Shown here one piece after another: positions 1 through 5,348 of a DNA stretch of 8,172 nucleotides. The DNA is taken from the NCBI GenBank assembly GCA_017398245.1, contig JAFQGN010000309.1:1-8172 (forward strand), given 5' to 3'. This DNA is from Clostridia bacterium (GTDB lineage Bacteria > Bacillota_A > Clostridia > Christensenellales > Aristaeellaceae). A program made the position numbers and the translations under genes. The notes under the pieces are model-generated. The model was not told the origin of the DNA, did not search any database, and was given only the letters and a program-made list of their open reading frames with translations. How positions within the stretch are numbered: position 1 is the first letter of the stretch; every line of letters starts with the position of its first letter.

Positions 1-634
1 ATTCGCAAATGCGCTTGAGACGGCGGATGACATTGGCCAGGTTTGCGCCGAACACGCCTCGGTACGAGTGGATCTCGTCGATCACCACGTATTTCAGGTT
101 TTCAAACAGCTTGACCCATTTCGTGTGGTGGGGAAGGATGCCGCTGTGCAGCATGTCCGGGTTCGTGACCACGATGTGCCCCGCTTGCCGGATGGCCCTG
201 CGCGCCGTGGCGGGGGTGTCGCCGTCGTAAGTATAGGCCTTGATCTCCGCCCCCAGCCTTTCGATCATGCCGTACAGCTCCGCGCTCTGGTCGTTGCCCA
301 GCGCTTTGGTGGGAAAGAGGTACAGCGCCCGGGCGTCTGGGTCCTGCAAAATGGCGTTGAGTACGGGCAGATTATAGCAAAGCGTCTTGCCCGAGGCCGT
401 GGGCGTGACCACGACCATATCGCGCCCGGCGGCTGCGTGCTCCAGAGCCTGCGCCTGATGGCAATACAGCTGCGAGATGCCCTTTTCCTGCAGCGCGGAT
501 ACCAGCCTGCCGTCCAGCCAATTCGGGAACGGGGCATACTGCGCCTGCCGCGCAGGCACCGTGCGCCAGCAGGCCACGTTCTGCATAAAGCCGGTATTCC
601 TCTTCAGATATTCCACATACTGCCTGACGTTCAT
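1..634 (-). CDS. mrfA: YprA/MrfA-type DEAD/DEAH-box helicase, N-terminal part
   Basis: This is the N-terminal 211 residues of a superfamily 2 ATP-dependent DNA helicase; the rest lies beyond the left edge. Visible motifs are a Q-like segment (LYCHQAQAL, 56-64), motif I TPTASGKT (77-84), motif Ia region YLFPTKAL (105-112), TYDGDTP (135-141), VVTNPDMLH (155-163) and motif II DEIH (186-189) followed by SYRGVFG. The DEIH-SYRGVFG combination is typical of the YprA/MrfA (Hrq1-like, DUF1998) group, usually about 750 residues or more. In Bacillus subtilis MrfA acts with the nuclease MrfB in repair of mitomycin damage; the same role here is inference. The ATG at 634 was chosen because GGAGG lies 9 nt upstream. 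An in-frame ATG 18 nt further up would place that GGAGG inside the gene. It is transcribed from a promoter at 665-693, divergently from the metallopeptidase. Confidence 0.88.
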   Translation of the reverse strand, partial: MNVRQYVEYLKRNTGFMQNVACWRTVPARQAQYAPFPNWLDGRLVSALQEKGISQLYCHQAQALEHAAAGRDMVVVTPTASGKTLCYNLPVLNAILQDPDARALYLFPTKALGNDQSAELYGMIERLGAEIKAYTYDGDTPATARRAIRQAGHIVVTNPDMLHSGILPHHTKWVKLFENLKYVVIDEIHSYRGVFGANLANVIRRLKRICE

Positions 635-664
635 CCCCGTCGCCCTCCACATTGTTATGCTGCC

Positions 665-693
665 AGTATAGCACAGCCTGTGCCGATACGCAA
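665..693 (-). promoter_or_regulatory. Sigma-A-type promoter for the helicase gene
   Basis: On the minus strand, TTGCGT (688-693) and TATACT (665-670) are separated by exactly 17 nt. The expected start of transcription near 658 leaves a short leader before the GGAGG and the ATG at 634. This was identified by eye from consensus and spacing. Confidence 0.7.
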
Positions 694-711
694 GCAGATG
701 CGTAATAAGTC

Positions 712-740
712 TTGCCGGAACGCGAAGGATGCGGTATAAT
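712..740 (+). promoter_or_regulatory. Sigma-A-type promoter for the metallopeptidase gene
   Basis: TTGCCG (712-717) and a perfect TATAAT (735-740) are separated by 17 nt. Transcription should start near 747, just before the GGAGGT at 751-756. That makes upstream start codons, such as the TTG inside the -35 box, unusable and supports translation from 763. It lies back to back with the helicase promoter, with 18 nt between the two -35 boxes. Confidence 0.78.
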
Positions 741-762
741 CGCGCTGTGCGGAGGTGGTTTT

Positions 763-1281
763 TTGGAGTACATTCTCGTGCGTTCGCGCCGCAAAACGGT
801 GGCGATCGCCTTTGATCCGGACGGAAATCTCGTCGTGCGCGCGCCGATGCGGCTCAGCCGTGCAAAGATCGAAGCGCTTTTGGCGGAAAAATCGGCCCTG
901 ATCGAAAAACACCGCCTGCGCCGCGAAAAATACGAGCAAAGCCGTCTGCCCGAGCCTACGGAGGCGGAACGCAAAGCGCTCATCGCGCAGGCGAAGCACG
1001 TTCTTCCACAGCTTGTGGATAAGTATTCCACAGCTATGGGCGTGCGGCCCGCGGCTATCCGCGTCACCTCTGCGCGCACGCGCTGGGGCAGCTGTTCGGC
1101 CAAGGGGAGCATCTGTTTTTCGTGGCGGCTGATGCGCATGCCGCCGGAATTTATCGAGTATGTCGTCGTGCACGAACTCGCCCATCTCCTTGAACTCAAC
1201 CATTCGCCCCGCTTCTGGGCTGTCGTGCGCTCCGTCCTGCCCGATTACGAGCAGCGCCGGGCTCTGGGGCGAGGAGCTTAG
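763..1281 (+). CDS. YgjP-type (DUF45) zinc metallopeptidase
   Basis: This 172-residue protein matches the YgjP-like/SprT-like family of putative cytoplasmic zinc peptidases. The zinc site is HELAH (137-141) with a third ligand expected at His147 in LNHSPRFW. The family signature TRWGSCS is at 106-112, and the N-terminal half is a basic helical region. Length is near the low end of what I recall for the family. The TTG at 763 is chosen because GGAGGT sits 6 nt before it and the TATAAT promoter lies immediately upstream; no in-frame ATG fits. The cellular substrate is not established for this family. SprT-like relatives act on DNA-protein crosslinks, and the divergent neighbour is a repair-type helicase, but any shared role is speculation. 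The stop at 1281 runs directly into a repeat unit that may end transcription. Confidence 0.88.
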   Translation: MEYILVRSRRKTVAIAFDPDGNLVVRAPMRLSRAKIEALLAEKSALIEKHRLRREKYEQSRLPEPTEAERKALIAQAKHVLPQLVDKYSTAMGVRPAAIRVTSARTRWGSCSAKGSICFSWRLMRMPPEFIEYVVVHELAHLLELNHSPRFWAVVRSVLPDYEQRRALGRGA

Positions 1282-1422
1282 GGGACGCCGGGAACGCTGG
1301 GGCTGCTCGCCCCAGACCCTCGGCAAAGGGAATGATTCCCTTTGCAATCCTCAATTTTGGACTGGTATTTCCGTATGTAAAAGGAAAGGCTGGCAGCGCA
1401 TACTGCGCGGGCCAGCCTTTCG
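1282..1422 (-). repeat. Composite hairpin repeat, single copy inverted relative to the 6282-6692 array
   Basis: Three hairpins occur in order. CTGGGGC/GCCCCAG is at 1297-1315. GCAAAGGGAA/TTCCCTTTGC around a TGA loop is at 1323-1345. AAAGGCTGGC/GCCAGCCTTT is at 1385-1420, with an inner GCGCA/TGCGC stem. CAATCCTCAATTTTGG follows the second. Read on the minus strand, the order and words match the units at 6282-6692. It follows the metallopeptidase stop directly, and the last hairpin is followed by CGTGTTTGTTT, so it probably also ends that transcript. The exact boundaries are my estimate. Confidence 0.75.
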
Positions 1423-1520
1423 TGTTTGTTTCTCAATAACCATCTTTTTGAGGAACATGAATGACGACAGAGCCACTTTGAGCGAAACGGATTCGAGCAA
1501 AAGTGGATTCATATCTAAAT

Positions 1521-1570
1521 AAACAGGCCCTTCGGAAGACAGTAAACTGTTTTCTTCCGAAGGGCTTGTT
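1521..1570. terminator. Strong bidirectional terminator-like hairpin
   Basis: CCCTTCGGAAGA (1528-1539) pairs perfectly with TCTTCCGAAGGG (1553-1564). The stem extends outward through AAACAGG and CTTGTTT with a wobble or mismatch. The right side ends in a T run (1566-1574, interrupted once), so it looks like a Rho-independent terminator for plus-strand transcription; on the minus strand the flank is also T-rich (TGTTTATTT). No convincing gene directly precedes it on either strand. Confidence 0.6.
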
Positions 1571-1597
1571 TTTGTCGATAGAAAAATATACATTTCC

Positions 1598-1940
1598 CCA
1601 AATGGTTTCTTTTCGGGGAGCGCGAGGGGAGCTTTTCTTTTTCGAAAGAAAAGCTCCCCTCGCATATTTTCGGATCCCAATAGGCTTCTTTTAGGAGAGG
1701 TGCGGGGAACCCTTTTCTTCTCCGGAAGACCGGCCTGTGGCCGGTGACATTTGCTGCCGCCGAAGCTACCGATAGAACGACTAAATCCCTTAATCGGTTT
1801 CTTTGGGGAGGGTGCGGGAGGGGCTCAAGGTTGCGGAACCTTTTTGGTTCCGCAAGTCGGCCTGTTGGCCGACCGCCGACGGCTGATTCTGTGAATCAGG
1901 CGCGACGCCGTCTTTTCCTAAAGAAAGGCCCCTCCCGCAA
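1598..1940. repeat. Second hairpin-rich repeat family, three degenerate units
   Basis: Three similar lead-ins, of the general form TTTCTTTnGGGGAGnGnGnGGG, begin near 1605, 1685 and 1799. Each is followed by inverted repeats. Unit 1 is the perfect hairpin at 1622-1663. Unit 2 carries ACCGGCC/GGCCGGT (1729-1745). Unit 3 is bounded by GCGGGAGGGGC (1814-1824) and its complement (1928-1938), enclosing TTGCGGAACC/GGTTCCGCAA (1831-1855), GTCGGCC/GGCCGAC (1856-1873) and CTGATTC/GAATCAG (1883-1899). I see no coding potential here. Confidence 0.55.
1622..1663. repeat. Perfect 19-bp inverted repeat with TTCG loop
   Basis: The arm at 1622-1640 (GCGAGGGGAGCTTTTCTTT) is exactly complementary to 1645-1663 around a TTCG tetraloop. 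There is no T tract after it in either direction, so it is not a textbook terminator, although a stem this strong would fold in any transcript. Confidence 0.7.
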
Positions 1941-1951
1941 ATTCTCTCGTA

Positions 1952-2359
1952 TTACCCGGGCTTGTGCCCGGTGATGGATACCTCGGCGATGTGCCGGCCG
2001 AGATCGTCGCGCACGGTTACGGCGTAAAAGCACGCGGTGCGCCCCTCACGCACGCGCCGGGCCTCGGCGATCAGCCGCGTGCCCTTCGGCGCGGAAAGGT
2101 ATTGCACGGAGGAGGACAGCGTTACGGCCCCGGTGCGCATGGCGTCGCAGGCCACGGCAAAGGCGAAATCCGCCAGCGTGAAGCTCACGCCGCCCATCAC
2201 CATGCCGTGCCCGTTCACATGCACCGGCCGGATATCCAGCGAGCACACGGCAAATCCGTCGCCGCAGGAATCGATCTGCGCGCCCACGGCTTCGATGGCG
2301 AACCTGTCCGCCGTGTAGCACGCGCGCATTTCTTCCAACGAACGTGCGGCCTCGCTCAT
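1952..2359 (-). CDS. PaaI-type hotdog-fold acyl-CoA thioesterase
   Basis: This 135-residue single-domain protein fits the PaaI/YbgC-like hotdog thioesterases, which hydrolyse acyl-CoA or aryl-CoA thioesters in the cytoplasm. The signature is HVNGHGMVMGGVSFTLAD (47-64): the Asn-Gly-x-Gly segment, the paired glycines at the head of the central helix and Asp64, which matches the usual catalytic acid position. VTLSSSVQYLSAP (79-91) is the expected following strand. The substrate cannot be told from sequence. The ATG at 2359 overlaps the TGA of the upstream kinase (ATGA), so it is probably translationally coupled and transcribed from the kinase promoter at 3301-3329. Its last codons form a small hairpin (CCGGGC/GCCCGG, 1956-1971), and the stop lies at the edge of the repeat block, so the exact C-terminus may have drifted. 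Confidence 0.85.
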   Translation of the reverse strand: MSEAARSLEEMRACYTADRFAIEAVGAQIDSCGDGFAVCSLDIRPVHVNGHGMVMGGVSFTLADFAFAVACDAMRTGAVTLSSSVQYLSAPKGTRLIAEARRVREGRTACFYAVTVRDDLGRHIAEVSITGHKPG

Positions 2360-3246
2360 GCGTTCAGGCTCCGTTCATAGGCCTTTTTGGCCAGCAGCAG
2401 CGCGCCGGTCGCGCCGGAAGCGGTGCCCAGACCGGGTTCCACGATGTACTCGTCGATGTGCTCCAGAATCTCGCTCTTGCCGATGTATCGGTTCAGCCTC
2501 TCCTGCACATAGCGGCGGATCAGCGGGAACAGATGCTTCTGCTGCATCACGCCGCCGCCGAGGATGATCTTTTCGGGCGAGAACGAGCAAATGGCGGAAA
2601 TGCACATCTGCGCCAGATACCTCGCCTCCAGATCCCACGCCGGATGATCCGGCGCCAGCTCCTTGGAACTGATGCCCCAGCGCTTTTCGATGGCCGGGCC
2701 GCAGGTCAGGCCTTCCAGACAGCCGATGTGGTAGGGGCAGAAGCCATCCGGCGCGGGGTCGCCCGCTTCTTCGCGCAGAAGGATGTGGCCCAGCTCCGGA
2801 TGCATCAGACCGTGCACAAGGTTGCCCTCCACGATCAGACCGCCGCCCACGCCCGTGCCGATGGTGACGTACAGGCACGATTTCAGACCCTTTGCCGCGC
2901 CCAACTCGTATTCGGCCAGAGCAGCTGCGTTCACGTCGGTATCGATCATGGCCGGAACGCCCAGTGCCTGCTGCATCAGCGGCAGAAGGGGCTTATCCAC
3001 CCACGCCAGCTTGGGAGAAGTGGTGATCCAGCCGTATTTCGGGCTGGCCTCGTCCAGCTCCACCGGGCCGAACGTGCCCACGCCCAGCGCGGCAATGCCC
3101 TTGTCCGCAAACCATGCGTTCATCTCGGCGATGGTTTCCTCCGGGTCGCGGGTGGGAATGGAGACCTTCTCCAGAATTTCGTTGTTTTCGTTGCCGATGG
3201 ACAGCACCATTTTGGTTCCGCCGGCTTCCAAAGCTCCAAAGCGCAT
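2356..3246 (-). CDS. ROK-family sugar kinase, probable fructokinase
   Basis: This 296-residue ROK kinase has the ATP-phosphate motif EAGGTK (7-12), the catalytic Asp104 in IDTDVNAA (101-108), the second phosphate loop TIGTGVGGG (128-136) and PELGH (150-154). A putative structural zinc site is formed by His154 with Cys170, His173 and Cys176 in CPYHIGCLEG. This C-x2-H-x2-C arrangement resembles the Bacillus YdhR/GmuE fructokinase-like branch rather than the CxCGxxGC form of glucokinases and ROK repressors. Phosphorylation of fructose or a related hexose is therefore the best guess. No N-terminal winged helix is present, so it is not a ROK repressor. The ATG at 3246 has GGGAG 10 nt upstream and starts right at the kinase fold. 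It is the first gene of a two-gene operon with the thioesterase. Confidence 0.88.
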   Translation of the reverse strand: MRFGALEAGGTKMVLSIGNENNEILEKVSIPTRDPEETIAEMNAWFADKGIAALGVGTFGPVELDEASPKYGWITTSPKLAWVDKPLLPLMQQALGVPAMIDTDVNAAALAEYELGAAKGLKSCLYVTIGTGVGGGLIVEGNLVHGLMHPELGHILLREEAGDPAPDGFCPYHIGCLEGLTCGPAIEKRWGISSKELAPDHPAWDLEARYLAQMCISAICSFSPEKIILGGGVMQQKHLFPLIRRYVQERLNRYIGKSEILEHIDEYIVEPGLGTASGATGALLLAKKAYERSLNA

Positions 3247-3300
3247 ATTGCAAAAACTCCCTTCGTCAGGAAAATTTCGGAATACCCCTCGACAAAATAC

Positions 3301-3329
3301 AGTATACCGCGCAAAAAGCCCGCGCGCAA
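3301..3329 (-). promoter_or_regulatory. Sigma-A-type promoter of the kinase-thioesterase operon
   Basis: On the minus strand, TTGCGC (3324-3329) and TATACT (3301-3306) are 17 nt apart. This gives a leader of about 50 nt before the ATG at 3246. I see no operator palindrome beside it. Confidence 0.68.
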
Positions 3330-3343
3330 GCCAAACCGATGTA

Positions 3344-3371
3344 TTGCGCCCTGCCAATGCGGGAATACTTT
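3344..3371 (+). promoter_or_regulatory. Weak candidate promoter for the 3402 gene
   Basis: TTGCGC (3344-3349) and TACTTT (3366-3371) are separated by 16 nt. The -10 is poor, but it is the best placed candidate in the divergent gap before the GTG at 3402. Confidence 0.3.
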
Positions 3372-3401
3372 TCCCGAACGATCTTTTCGGAGGTGAACAC
3401 G

Positions 3402-3830
3402 GTGGACCATAACAAGGAATTTCTTTCGGAAATCGCCCGCAGCGCCCGCATGGGCAAGGAGGCGACGGTCGTCCTGCTCGAAAAGGTGGAGGACGAGGCC
3501 CTGCGCAAGGAGATCGGCCAGCGCAAGGCGGAATACAGCGATCTGGAGCACAGGGCGGACGATCTCCTCTCCAATTCCGGCGTGCAGCCGAACCCTCTGC
3601 CCGCCATGAGCAAGGCCGGCCTGTGGATGGGCATGCAGATGGAGACGCTGACCGACCGGTCCGATTCCCACATTGCCGAGATCATGATCCAGGGCTCCGG
3701 CATGGGCATTATCGAAATGACGAAGAACAAAAAGAAATTTCACGAAGCTGCGCAGGAGACCATGGACCTTGCCGACAGCTTCCTCGCCATGGAAGAGGGC
3801 GGCATCCAGCGCATGAAGGAATTTCTCTGA
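3402..3830 (+). CDS. Conserved-looking helical protein of unknown function (ferritin-like bundle?)
   Basis: I cannot assign this 142-residue protein to a named family with certainty. It appears almost entirely alpha-helical, with no signal peptide and no membrane segment. Predicted helices lie roughly at 3-31, 32-58, 74-107 and 111-141, the layout of a four-helix bundle. The C-terminal half contains a block that looks strongly constrained: GLWMGMQMETLTDRSDSHIAE (73-93, with the Met cluster 76/78/80), then MIQGSGMGIIEMTK (95-108). It reminds me of short uncharacterised clostridial proteins with ferritin-like or DUF2383-like bundles. No paired ExxH di-iron motif is evident, so iron binding should not be assumed. 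The GTG at 3402 is preceded by GGAGG at 3389-3393, 8 nt away. It stands alone, divergent from the kinase operon, and its stop is 7 nt from the end of the Spo0A-like gene. Confidence 0.85.
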   Translation: MDHNKEFLSEIARSARMGKEATVVLLEKVEDEALRKEIGQRKAEYSDLEHRADDLLSNSGVQPNPLPAMSKAGLWMGMQMETLTDRSDSHIAEIMIQGSGMGIIEMTKNKKKFHEAAQETMDLADSFLAMEEGGIQRMKEFL

Positions 3831-3837
3831 TTATGCG

Positions 3838-4596
3838 CTACAGATCGCCCAGCCAGTCGCTCTCCAGCTGCGAAGTTTCGCACGCCCCCGCAATGCGTGT
3901 TATAAAGCGGCTGTTGCTGGGCCTGTCGCGCCCGGGAAAGAGCTGCCTGCGCGCGTGGGAAGCCGGACGCTTCCATGCCGTGTCGATCGCATGCCGGATG
4001 GCGCGCTCCACGGCAGGCGCCGTTACATGGAACGTTTCGGCGATCTGCGGGTACAGCTCCTTTGTGACGCCGATTTCGCCGTGCAGCAGCGTGATGCGCA
4101 CCGCCTCGGCCGTGTAGCGGAACCCGCTCAGCTCCGGCGCGATACCCATCCGGCTGATCAGCGCCTGCACCAGTGGCCCCGGCGCTGCGATGCCCGGCAC
4201 AGCCGCGCCGCTGCAGGCCTTCGCGCCCGCGCTCGCCAGCTCCTGTGCGCGCTCCAGCACCAGCGAAAGCGTGCACGGCTTGAGCATGAAGTAGTCCGCG
4301 CCCAGCCGCATGGCCTCCTCTATGCAAAAATCCCGCACGAGATACGATACGACCAATATCCTCGGCGCGTTCGGCAGCCGCTTGATGCGCGCGATGAGCT
4401 CCATGCCGTCCACAAATTGCAGCGTCAGGCTCATCACCACTATGTCCGGCTGCAGCTCGCGCACCAGCCGCTCCGCCTCGCGCCCGTCCGCCGTGCTTCC
4501 GCACAACAGCAGGCTTTCCGCCTGCGCGGCGGCCTGTGCAAACAGGCGGCGGAATTCCGCGCTGCTGTCGGCATGGCATATGCGTGTTCTGCCCAA
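3838..4596 (-). CDS. Spo0A-like response regulator with a degenerate receiver
   Basis: This 252-residue protein combines a receiver-like domain (about 1-115), a linker and a Spo0A-type DNA-binding domain (about 138-240). The C-terminal half is unmistakable: VTKELYPQIAETF (177-189), VERAIRHAIDTAW (196-208) and RPSNSRFITRIA (225-236) follow Spo0A, the master regulator of sporulation entry. The receiver is eroded: the phosphoacceptor Asp in the canonical PDxxxxDxxMPxxDG is Ser56 (PDIVVMSLTLQFVDG, 50-64), and the acidic pair is Asp10-Ser11. Ser84 and Lys106 (YFMLKPCT) remain. The segment between LF (219-220) and RPSNS is about five residues shorter than I recall for Spo0A. The TTG at 4596 is chosen because AAAGGA lies 9 nt upstream and the receiver strand starts immediately; the longer frame would cross the promoter. 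Phosphorylation-independent control is inferred. It could be a paralogue or the sole, diverged Spo0A. Confidence 0.85.
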   Translation of the reverse strand: MGRTRICHADSSAEFRRLFAQAAAQAESLLLCGSTADGREAERLVRELQPDIVVMSLTLQFVDGMELIARIKRLPNAPRILVVSYLVRDFCIEEAMRLGADYFMLKPCTLSLVLERAQELASAGAKACSGAAVPGIAAPGPLVQALISRMGIAPELSGFRYTAEAVRITLLHGEIGVTKELYPQIAETFHVTAPAVERAIRHAIDTAWKRPASHARRQLFPGRDRPSNSRFITRIAGACETSQLESDWLGDL

Positions 4597-4635
4597 TCGA
4601 TCATATCCTTTCCGGCAGCTCGCGCCGCTGCTGCT

Positions 4636-4664
4636 ATCATACCACTTTGCGAACACAAAAACAA
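4636..4664 (-). promoter_or_regulatory. Sigma-A-type promoter of the Spo0A-like gene
   Basis: On the minus strand, TTGTTT (4659-4664) and TATGAT (4636-4641) are 17 nt apart, about 40 nt upstream of the TTG start. An 8-bp word TTTGCGAA (4646-4653) sits in the spacer and recurs at 4712-4719. Confidence 0.65.
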
Positions 4665-4695
4665 CACAAAAGAAGCGAAAAATTATCAAAAAATT

Positions 4696-4725
4696 GCATA
4701 TAAGAAGCTATTTTGCGAAAAAATA
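4696..4725 (+). promoter_or_regulatory. Candidate forespore (sigma-F/sigma-G-type) promoter for the lipoprotein gene
   Basis: GCATA (4696-4700), 15 nt, then CGAAAAAATA (4716-4725) fits the recalled Bacillus forespore pattern GYATA-n15-GGnnAnAnTn except at the first G of the -10. No comparable sigma-A -35/-10 pair was seen. The predicted start of transcription falls close to the AGGAGG, giving a very short leader. The region is A-rich, so a chance match is possible. Confidence 0.4.
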
Positions 4726-4743
4726 TCCGCAGGAGGGATGAAC

Positions 4744-5313
4744 ATGAACCGCAATAGGAAACCCTTTTTTCTCGCGCTGTGCGCGCTGATGCTGGCCCTT
4801 GTGCTGGCGGGCTGCATGAACGCCGGCAGCCGCACGAACGACCGTCCGGACGAAGCCAAGCCCAGCGACATGCCCTATGTGGCCACCGTGCCGCAGAATG
4901 TGACCACCCCCGGCCCGACGACCGGCACAGATTCTGCCGCTCAGCCGGAGCAGTCCTCCCAGTCTGCCCCTGCCGAGCCTTTTGACTGGAAGGCGAACGC
5001 CTCTCAGGTGCAGGACAGAATCGGCCAGTTCTCCGAAATTGCCGAAAGTACAGTGGTCGTCAGCGGCAACACCGCGCTCGTCGGCGTGCAATTTGACCCG
5101 CAGTACCGCGGCGAGATGACCGAGCGCATCCGCCAGATGATCGCCGGCGTGGTCATGTCCTTTGACGCGCAGGTGCAGACCGTCGCCGTCACTGCCGAGC
5201 GCGAGGATGTCGATACCATTCGCGATCTCGCTTCGCGCATGGCCGAGGGCGACGAGACCTCCGTGCGTACCGAAATGGACAAGATCATCCGCAACACCAC
5301 CACTCTGAGCTGA
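4744..5313 (+). CDS. YhcN/YlaJ-type sporulation lipoprotein
   Basis: This 189-residue predicted lipoprotein starts with a signal peptide (basic MNRNRK, hydrophobic 7-22) ending in a lipobox LAGC with acylated Cys24. A Ser/Thr/Pro/Gln-rich linker covers about 30-78. A conserved C-terminal domain (about 80-185) includes STVVVSGNTALVGVQFD (102-118) and DAQVQTVAVTAEREDVDTI (141-159). This matches the YhcN/YlaJ family, whose Bacillus YhcN is a spore protein made in the forespore; the molecular function is unknown. It should sit on the outer face of a membrane, plausibly in the developing spore. The ATG at 4744 has AGGAGG 7 nt upstream; an in-frame ATG at 4738 is too close to that site. It is divergent from the Spo0A-like gene and followed by a strong terminator. 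Confidence 0.86.
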   Translation: MNRNRKPFFLALCALMLALVLAGCMNAGSRTNDRPDEAKPSDMPYVATVPQNVTTPGPTTGTDSAAQPEQSSQSAPAEPFDWKANASQVQDRIGQFSEIAESTVVVSGNTALVGVQFDPQYRGEMTERIRQMIAGVVMSFDAQVQTVAVTAEREDVDTIRDLASRMAEGDETSVRTEMDKIIRNTTTLS

Positions 5314-5318
5314 ACCCC

Positions 5319-5348
5319 TTGACAGAAGCGCGCCCCTGCGCGGATAAT
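5319..5348 (+). promoter_or_regulatory. Sigma-A-type promoter embedded in a terminator, for the ComEA-type gene
   Basis: A perfect TTGACA (5319-5324) and GATAAT (5343-5348) are 18 nt apart. The -10 forms the tip of the terminator hairpin that ends the lipoprotein transcript. Initiation near 5355 would produce RNA carrying only the right arm, so the hairpin should not stop the new transcript. Confidence 0.6.

Noticed and set aside
372..1199. Long minus-strand open frame spanning the helicase and metallopeptidase
   Set aside because: It is out of frame with the helicase motifs, antisense to HELAH, and crosses two promoters.
1457..1522. 21-codon plus-strand ORF just before the 1521 terminator
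   Set aside because: GAGG lies only 3 nt before the ATG, too close for good initiation, and the peptide has no recognisable features.
2344..3396. 350-codon plus-strand open frame
   Set aside because: It is antisense to the ROK kinase, lacks a ribosome binding site and reads as a Gln/Arg/His-rich composition typical of a shadow frame in GC-rich DNA.
4597..4689. N-terminal extension of the Spo0A-like frame
   Set aside because: It would cross the -35 and -10 at 4636-4664, has no ribosome binding site, and adds residues not found before a receiver domain.
3955..4743. N-terminal extension of the lipoprotein frame
   Set aside because: It is antisense to the Spo0A-like gene; the signal peptide and AGGAGG fix the start at 4744.
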